NCBI RefSeq assembly: GCF_030814215.1 | Contig: NZ_JAUSUT010000001.1 | Location: 5,146,001-5,210,000, forward strand | Length of the DNA: 64,000 nt | Source of the DNA: Amycolatopsis thermophila | GTDB taxonomy: Bacteria > Actinomycetota > Actinomycetes > Mycobacteriales > Pseudonocardiaceae | Reading direction: 5' to 3' | Shown here: positions 59,161-64,000 of the stretch, one piece after another | Position numbering within the stretch: position 1 is the stretch's first letter | Layout of the letters: each line of letters begins with the position of its first letter | Notes under the pieces: generated by a model | What the model saw: the letters and a program-made list of their open reading frames with translations, nothing else | The model's database searches: none | What the model was told of the DNA's origin: nothing | Made by a program: the position numbers and the translations under genes

Positions 59161-59476
59161 CGTGACGTTCCCGCTGCCCGACCTCGGTGAGGGGCTGATC
59201 AGCGCGCGAGTGCTGGAATGGCTCGTGGCCGAGGGCGACTGGGTGGAGCGCAACGCGCCGCTGGTGGAACTGGAGACCACCAAGTCCGCGGTGGAGATCC
59301 CCTCGCCCCAGTCCGGCCGCGTCGCGCGCCTGCACGTGGGCGAGGACGAGGAACTCGGGGTGGGGGAGCCGCTCGTGACGTTCACCGTGTCCGACGAGCG
59401 GGCGGGGATCGTCGGCACCGTGCCCGAGGACGGGAAACCGCGCCGCCGCGTCCGCCTGACCCCGCCGGAGGACTGA
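59153..59476 (+). CDS. Lipoyl-domain protein (E2 N-terminal domain only)
   Basis: This 107-residue protein is a single lipoyl domain: PLPDLGEGLISARVLEWLVA, the lipoylated Lys44 in ETTKSAVEIPSP, and ELGVGEPLVTFTV. A short basic tail follows, but neither a subunit-binding region nor an acyltransferase core. The gene after it is an alpha/beta hydrolase beginning two bases later. AcoC-type E2 proteins of acetoin dehydrogenase are a lipoyl domain fused to an alpha/beta hydrolase, so this looks like AcoC in two pieces. Confidence 0.88.
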   Translation: MADVTFPLPDLGEGLISARVLEWLVAEGDWVERNAPLVELETTKSAVEIPSPQSGRVARLHVGEDEELGVGEPLVTFTVSDERAGIVGTVPEDGKPRRRVRLTPPED

Positions 59477-59478
59477 TC

Positions 59479-60138
59479 GTGTTCGCCATCGCCGGCGACG
59501 GCACCAAGATCTGGTACGAGCACGTGCCCGGGCCGCGGCCGGTCCTGCTGGTGCACGGCTTCGCGTCGGACAGCCACCGCACGTGGGAGCAGACCGGCTG
59601 GACCCGCGCCCTCGCCCCGCTCGGGTACCTGGCGCTCGACCTGCGGGGTCACGGGCAGAGCGGCAGGCCGACGTCGGGTTACTCACCCGGCGTTCTGGCC
59701 GCGGACGCGCTGGCCGTGCTGGACGAGGCCGCGGTGTCCACTGTGGATGCCGTGGCGTATTCGATGGGCGGTCTGGTCGCCTGGCAGCTGGCGCGGCTGG
59801 CTCCGGGGCGGATCGGACGGCTGGTCCTCGGGGGCATCGGCGGGCGCGCGGCCGGCCGGGCGGACCTCGCCGCGCTCGGGGGCCCGGGGCTCCAGGCGTG
59901 TGCCGAGGGGATGGCGGGACACGGCCTGGCGGGGGAGCCGCCGGTCCCGGTGCTGTTCGCGGCGGGGGACGACGACGAGATCGCCGCGGACGCGCCGGAG
60001 TTCGCCGCGTCCCTCGGTGCGCCGTTCGTGTCGCTGGGGCGGCGCAACCACTTCAACGCCGTGTCCAGCCGGGTGTTCAAGGAGGCTGCGCTGGAGTTCC
60101 TCGGCGCCGGTGCGCCCCCCGGACCTGATCGGCGATGA
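59479..60138 (+). CDS. Alpha/beta hydrolase (possible split AcoC-like E2 partner)
   Basis: This 219-residue alpha/beta hydrolase has PVLLVHGFASDSHRTWE (oxyanion), LDLRGHGQSGRP, the nucleophile Ser95 in AYSMGGLV, acidic GDDDEIAADAP and His in RRNHFNAV. The GTG at 59479 lies two bases after the lipoyl-gene stop. Adjacency suggests a function within the E1/lipoyl complex, for instance acyl transfer to CoA as in AcoC; a free-standing esterase is the alternative. Confidence 0.87.
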   Translation: MFAIAGDGTKIWYEHVPGPRPVLLVHGFASDSHRTWEQTGWTRALAPLGYLALDLRGHGQSGRPTSGYSPGVLAADALAVLDEAAVSTVDAVAYSMGGLVAWQLARLAPGRIGRLVLGGIGGRAAGRADLAALGGPGLQACAEGMAGHGLAGEPPVPVLFAAGDDDEIAADAPEFAASLGAPFVSLGRRNHFNAVSSRVFKEAALEFLGAGAPPGPDRR

Positions 60139-60150
60139 CCAGGTCGGGGG
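60116..60150. terminator. Hairpin at end of second E1 operon
   Basis: CCCCCGGACCTG (60116-60127) pairs with CAGGTCGGGGG (60140-60150), with one bulged G and a 12-base loop. It spans the stop codon of the hydrolase gene (60136-60138). Confidence 0.45.
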
Positions 60151-60504
60151 CGTAGGTGATCTTGCGCTTCTCCTCCTCGCCCACGGCCCGGCGGAGCGGC
60201 AACCTGGAGAAGCGCTCCATCACCGACGCGGTGTCGGTGCCCGCGAGCCCCTGCCGCACGTCTACGGCCGCATCCCGGACGCGGCGGGCGTGGAGGGCCT
60301 GCGGGGTCTGGGCGGACTGCGGCGCCGATCACAACGAGGGTGGTCCGGCGCCTGCGGTCGTGCCACCGCGGCCGGGGCGGGCCGGCGGGGGCCGGCTGTC
60401 GCCGCGCCGCGTGTCCCGCGTGCGGCAGTCGGTGCCGCGCCGGTGGCCGGGCGCCGATGCCGGCGGGCGATCGGCCGCCGTCCTGCGGGACCTTGCGCAT
60501 GCGG
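60139..60504. other. Gene-poor stretch with a possible coding relic
   Basis: This 366-base gap lies between the hydrolase and the XRE gene. On the minus strand about 45 codons (60250 to about 60130) read smoothly as GTDTASVMERFSRLPLRRAV then GEEEKRKITYAPDLVIADQ, with charged and hydrophobic residues alternating as in a real protein. The frame has no good start, no length and no recognised family. It is probably the remnant of a lost gene. Confidence 0.3.
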
Positions 60505-61377
60505 TCAGCCCTGGTTCCGCACGTGCCTCGCGGCGGGCTCGCGCGGCGGGGCCGGTGGCAGCGTGGCCGAGGCGAGCAGCGCCAGCTTCTCGGCGTCGTC
60601 GGTGCCCGCGTCGGGGTGGTAGATGCACAGCACCTGGCCCGCGGTGCCGTTCACGGTGAGCTTCTCGCGGTTGAGCCGCAGCTCGCCGACCTGCGGGTGG
60701 TCCAGCCGGATCGGCGTGGGCGTGCCCTGCCGGTCGCGCACGTCGTGCCGCGCCCACACCTGCCGGAAGCGCGGGCTGGCCAGCGAGAGTTCCCCGACCA
60801 GCTCGATGAAGCGCGGGTCGTCGGTGTCCGTGCCCACGGACTGGCGGAACCCGGCCACGACGCCGCGGGTGATCATCTCCCAGTCCGGGTAGAGGCTCTG
60901 CTCGGCCGGGTCCAGGAACACGTCCCGCAGCCGGTTGTGCCCCACCGCCAGCCGCGGCGAGAGGGCGCCGGCCAGGGGATTGGCCGCGAGGACATCCAAG
61001 TACCGCCCCTCGACGAACGCCGGCAACGGCAAGGTCGCGACCAGCTTGGCGATGCCCGGTGGCACGGTCTCCGCCCGTGGCCGCCGCCGTCGCCGCGGCT
61101 TGCCCGCGCCGAGGCTCAGCAGGTAGGCCGTCGCGTCGTCGTCGAGGCGCAGTACCCGCGCGATCGACTCGAGGACCTGCGTGGACGGGTTGCGGTCGCG
61201 GCCCTGCTCCAGGCGCAGGTAGTAGTCGGCGCTGATACCGGCGAGCATCGCGACCTCCTCCCGCCGCAGCCCCGGCACGCGCCGCACCCCCAGCACGGGC
61301 AGCCCGACCTGCTCAGGAGTGACCAGCTCGCGACGTGCGCGCAGGTAGTCGCCCAGCGGGGCTGCCTGATCCGTCAT
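60505..61377 (-). CDS. XRE-family regulator with MmyB-like ligand domain
   Basis: This 290-residue regulator has an N-terminal XRE helix-turn-helix (RRVPGLRREEVAMLAGISAD, YYLRLEQGRDRNPS) and a C-terminal PAS-like MmyB domain (FVEGRYLDVLAANPLAGALS; WARHDVRDRQGT). This family is abundant in Streptomyces and Amycolatopsis and usually controls an adjacent oxidoreductase; none is adjacent here on the same strand. The ATG at 61377 gives the normal N-terminus. Confidence 0.9.
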   Translation of the reverse strand: MTDQAAPLGDYLRARRELVTPEQVGLPVLGVRRVPGLRREEVAMLAGISADYYLRLEQGRDRNPSTQVLESIARVLRLDDDATAYLLSLGAGKPRRRRRPRAETVPPGIAKLVATLPLPAFVEGRYLDVLAANPLAGALSPRLAVGHNRLRDVFLDPAEQSLYPDWEMITRGVVAGFRQSVGTDTDDPRFIELVGELSLASPRFRQVWARHDVRDRQGTPTPIRLDHPQVGELRLNREKLTVNGTAGQVLCIYHPDAGTDDAEKLALLASATLPPAPPREPAARHVRNQG

Positions 61378-61470
61378 ACGAGCCACGGTAGTACCCGGCG
61401 GCATGCCGCTGCCTGGTCCTGTCACCCCCACCCACCGGCGAGCGCCAGGGTGCCCACGGCCCGGCGGCCC

Positions 61471-62394
61471 TCATCTGATGCCCGGCCACCGGCCCTCGCC
61501 GGCGAGGTGCCGGGTCACCTCGACGATGCCGTTCCGGATCGCGATCACCGCGTCTCGCGGTTCGTAGACCTCCGTGGCGGTCCGGACGGCCACGTGCCGC
61601 CGCAGGACGGGGTCGACGATCCGGCGCACCCCCAGCTCGCGGGGGTCCCCGTGGTCCCGCAGCACCGACAACGGCAGAATCGTGCACGCCTCACCACCGG
61701 CCGCGATGCGGATCATCGTGCCCAGCGATTCCACGTCGGCCACGATCGCGGGCACCAGACCCTTCGTGGCGAACGCCCGCTCGATCAGGGCCCGCAGGTT
61801 GCTGCGGCCGCCCGGCGTCACCAACGGCACCGCGCGCAGCCCGGCCAGCGGCACCTCCTCGTCGGAATCCGGCCGCGGATCCGGCTGCCCCACCAGGTAC
61901 AGCTCCTCCGAGTACAGCGGCACCTCCGCCGCCCGCGGCACGTCGTCCTCCCGGAACACCGCGGCCAGGTCCAGCCGCCCCGCCAGCAGCAGCTCGTGGA
62001 TGTAGCCGCTCATCGACTCGAACAGCTGCAGGTGGATGCCCGGGTGCTCCGCCTTCGCCCACGAGAACAGCGCCGGTGCCAGCGGCGCGGCGACCGTCGT
62101 CGGCAGCCCGACCGCGACCGGGCCGTGCAGGTGGTTGCGGCTGTCGGCGACGTCGCGCGCGAGCCGGTCGAACTGGCGCACCAGCTGCTGCGCGTCGCGG
62201 TAGAGGGTGGTGCCGGCGGGTGTCGGCACCACGCCGCGCGGCCCGCGCACCAGCAGCCGCACCCCGAGCTGCGCTTCCAGCTGGGCCACGCGCTGGCTCA
62301 ACGCCGGCTGCGACACGTGCAGCCGTCCGGCGGCCCTGGACAGGCTGCCGGCCTCGACGACGGCGATGAAATCCCGCAGGTGGGCGATGTCCAC
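61471..62394 (-). CDS. LysR-family regulator
   Basis: This 307-residue LysR protein has a helix-turn-helix HLRDFIAVVEAGSLSRAAGR, SQPALSQRVAQLEAQLGVRL and an effector domain similar to CynR/NAC-type members (GPVAVGLPTTVAAPLAPALF, IAAGGEACTILPLSVLRDHG). It lies 37 bases downstream of a CoA-transferase gene in the same direction and may form part of its operon, together with a GntP-like permease. Confidence 0.9.
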   Translation of the reverse strand: MDIAHLRDFIAVVEAGSLSRAAGRLHVSQPALSQRVAQLEAQLGVRLLVRGPRGVVPTPAGTTLYRDAQQLVRQFDRLARDVADSRNHLHGPVAVGLPTTVAAPLAPALFSWAKAEHPGIHLQLFESMSGYIHELLLAGRLDLAAVFREDDVPRAAEVPLYSEELYLVGQPDPRPDSDEEVPLAGLRAVPLVTPGGRSNLRALIERAFATKGLVPAIVADVESLGTMIRIAAGGEACTILPLSVLRDHGDPRELGVRRIVDPVLRRHVAVRTATEVYEPRDAVIAIRNGIVEVTRHLAGEGRWPGIR

Positions 62395-62431
62395 GGTGCT
62401 GCCTCCCGCCCGATCATCCCACCACCGCCGG

Positions 62432-63607
62432 TCACGCCACCCCGTCGGCCACCAGCTCGTCGATCTCGGCCGCGGTCATCCCCAGCTCGGTGAGGATCGC
62501 CCGGGTGTGCTCGCCGACATCCGGCACCGCGTCCATCCTGGGCTCGCCGGTGGTCAACCCCGGCAGGGCCCACGAGCGGACCGGACCGGCCGGCGTCCCC
62601 ACCTCGTGCCAGCGGCCGCGTGCGGCGAGCTGCGGGTGGTCCCAGACGTCGGCGAGCTCGTTGACCCGGGCGTTGGCGACCGGGATCGCGGTGAGCAGCT
62701 CGATCGCCTCCGCGCTGGGCAGCTCGGCGAACCGCCCCGCGATGATCTTCCCCAGGGCCTCGCGGTGGGCGTTGCGGTCGGCGTTGGTGGCGTAGTCCGG
62801 GTGCCCGGCCAGCTCGGGCCGCTCCAGGAACCGCTCGCAGAACAGGGCCCATTCGCGTTCGTTCTGGATCGCCATCATCACGACCTTGCCGTCGCCCGCG
62901 GTGAACGGTCCGTACGGGTAGATCGTCGCGTGCGCGGCGCCGGCCCGCGGCGGCGGTTGCGCGCCATCGTAGGCGTAGTACATCGGGAAGCCCATCCACT
63001 CCACAGTGGCCTCGAGCATCGACACGTCGATGTGCGTGCCGGCACCGGTCCGCCCGCGCTCCAGGAGCGCGGCGAGGATCGAGGTGTAGGCGTACATGCC
63101 CGCCGCGATGTCGGACACGGAGATGCCCACCTTGGCCATCTCCCCGGCCGTGCCGGTGACCGACAGCAGCCCGGCCTCGCTCTGCACCATCAGGTCGTAG
63201 GCCTTGCGCGACTCGTACGGGCCGGGGGAGCCGTAGCCGGAGATGTCGCACACGATCAGGCGTGGGTTGTCCGCCCGCAGCCGCCCGGCGCCCAGCCCCG
63301 CGCGGTCCGCCGCGCCCGGTGCGAGGTTCTGGATGAACACGTCCGCGCCGTCGATCAGCCGCCGCAGCACCGTCATGCCGCGCGGGTCCTTGATGTCGAG
63401 GGTGAGGGACTCCTTGTTGCGGTTCACCCACACGAAGTGCGAGCTGAGACCGTGCACGCGCGAGTCGTAGGCGCGGGCGAAGTCGCCGGCGCCCGGACGC
63501 TCCACTTTGATCACCCGCGCGCCCAGGTCGGCGAGGTGCCGGCTGGCGTAGGGAGCGGCGATGGCCTGCTCGAGGGAAACGACGGTCACTCCGCGCAGAG
63601 GTCGCAT
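62432..63607 (-). CDS. CaiB/BaiF (class III) CoA-transferase, second
   Basis: This 391-residue family III CoA-transferase has RPLRGVTVVSLEQAIAAPYA, DLGARVIKVERPGAGDFARA, NKESLTLDIKDPRG and GISVSDIAAGMYAYTSILAA with the active-site Asp. The ATG at 63607 has GAAAGAG upstream; a GTG at 63628 that overlaps the permease stop by four bases is an alternative. With a carboxylate permease upstream it probably activates an imported dicarboxylate or hydroxy acid. It shares about a third of residues with the copy at 29.9 kb by eye. Confidence 0.9.
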   Translation of the reverse strand: MRPLRGVTVVSLEQAIAAPYASRHLADLGARVIKVERPGAGDFARAYDSRVHGLSSHFVWVNRNKESLTLDIKDPRGMTVLRRLIDGADVFIQNLAPGAADRAGLGAGRLRADNPRLIVCDISGYGSPGPYESRKAYDLMVQSEAGLLSVTGTAGEMAKVGISVSDIAAGMYAYTSILAALLERGRTGAGTHIDVSMLEATVEWMGFPMYYAYDGAQPPPRAGAAHATIYPYGPFTAGDGKVVMMAIQNEREWALFCERFLERPELAGHPDYATNADRNAHREALGKIIAGRFAELPSAEAIELLTAIPVANARVNELADVWDHPQLAARGRWHEVGTPAGPVRSWALPGLTTGEPRMDAVPDVGEHTRAILTELGMTAAEIDELVADGVA

Positions 63608-63624
63608 GTCCGGCTCTTTCGCTG

Positions 63625-64000
63625 TCACACCACGGAAACCAGGCCCATGACCAGCACCAGCGACACCAGCGACGCCAGGGAGGTCACGAACGTGAGCGCC
63701 TTCAACGCTCCCCGGGTGGTGACCCCGAGCAGCGTCTGGAACATCCAGAAGAAGTTGCTGTTCAGCTGCAGCGCGAACAACGCGCCGGAGCCGATGGCCA
63801 GGGCGAGCACCTCCGGCGGGATGCCGAGACCGCCCATGATCGGTGCCAGGATACCGGCCGCGGCGATCCCGGCCACCGCGATCGAACCGATCGCGAAGTG
63901 CAGGACCGCCGCGACCAGCCAGACGAGCAGGACGGTCAGCACGGCGTGCACGCCCGCGTCGGCGGAGAACAGCCCGGACAGCACGTCGTCGAGGTCGGTC
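63625..64000 (-). CDS. GntP-like permease (5' part outside window)
   Basis: Only the C-terminal 124 or so residues are in the window; the frame is open through base 64000. Three or four membrane helices are visible: HFAIGSIAVAGIAAAGILAP, IPPEVLALAIGSGALFALQL, and the end TLLGVTTRGALKALTFVTSL. NSNFFWMFQ before the last helices corresponds to the HVNDSGFW region of GntP-family gluconate/hydroxyacid:H+ symporters. It is the first visible gene of the permease/CoA-transferase/LysR group. Confidence 0.75.
   Translation of the reverse strand, partial: TDLDDVLSGLFSADAGVHAVLTVLLVWLVAAVLHFAIGSIAVAGIAAAGILAPIMGGLGIPPEVLALAIGSGALFALQLNSNFFWMFQTLLGVTTRGALKALTFVTSLASLVSLVLVMGLVSVV

Noticed and set aside
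1..64000. tRNA, rRNA or riboswitch genes (including an FMN riboswitch before ribBA)
   Set aside because: No cloverleaf-like or rRNA segments were recognised, and the 61 bases between the ribBA operator and ATG are too short and lack the conserved FMN-element blocks.

Overview
The window is about 72% GC by eye. It has dense, often overlapping genes (ATGA/GTGA junctions), many GTG and some TTG starts, and several leaderless promoters of the form TAGCGT-N7-ATG. It carries F420/DDN-type nitroreductase, Acg-type nitroreductase, GerW and class F sortase genes. All of this points to a high-GC actinobacterium, most likely a Pseudonocardiaceae member such as Amycolatopsis (inference; no rRNA marker is present). 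No rRNA, tRNA or CRISPR array was seen.

Layout. 0-10 kb: the tail of a NarL-type response regulator, an ABC-2 exporter, TetR regulators, a flavin hydroxylase, a class F sortase with a probable secreted substrate, a GDSL hydrolase broken by one base, and small soluble or secreted proteins. 10-16 kb: a thiolase, a PPOX-like protein, an array of eight 84-bp tandem repeats, and a stress/hypoxia-like group (DDN reductase, UspA, Acg-type nitroreductase, GerW protein) with two candidate DosR-like boxes. 16-21.3 kb: a tricarballylate/aconitate-type module (MFS carrier, TcuA-like flavoprotein, PrpF isomerase, divergent LysR).

21-53 kb is a large catabolic island. A leftward seven-gene operon (CoA-transferase, complete branched-chain-amino-acid-type ABC importer, amidase) diverges from a GntR regulator and an enoyl-CoA hydratase; the same ATTG-N4-CAAT site lies on both flanks of the GntR gene. 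Next come an acetoin/2-oxoacid dehydrogenase-like operon (E1 alpha, E1 beta, stand-alone lipoyl domain) and a divergent run: RibBA, flavin reductase, two luciferase-like monooxygenases around an SMP-30 lactonase, acyl-CoA synthetase, TetR, two SDRs, an HMG-CoA-lyase-type enzyme and a third luciferase-like enzyme. Beyond lie an aldo-keto reductase, crotonase-like genes (one a frameshifted relic), an acyl-CoA dehydrogenase, a frameshifted SDR, and a TetR/P450 pair. A near-identical inverted repeat (RTCWACGTARACGTTGAY) sits in the divergent promoter at 35.5 kb and again at 48.1 kb, so one regulator probably controls both ends. Read together, the genes suggest FMNH2-dependent (type II Baeyer-Villiger-like) oxygenation of a ketone, lactone opening, CoA activation, beta-oxidation and HMG-type cleavage, with a dedicated flavin supply. 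The substrate cannot be read from sequence; an isoprenoid or alicyclic ketone is plausible.

53-64 kb: a 151-bp inverted-repeat (MITE-like) element, an alpha/beta hydrolase, a ProC-family reductase, an unrecognised membrane protein, a gamma-carbonic-anhydrase-like protein, a second E1 alpha/E1 beta/lipoyl operon with an adjacent alpha/beta hydrolase (an AcoC-like E2 split into two genes), an XRE regulator, and a LysR / CoA-transferase / GntP-like permease group that runs off the right edge.
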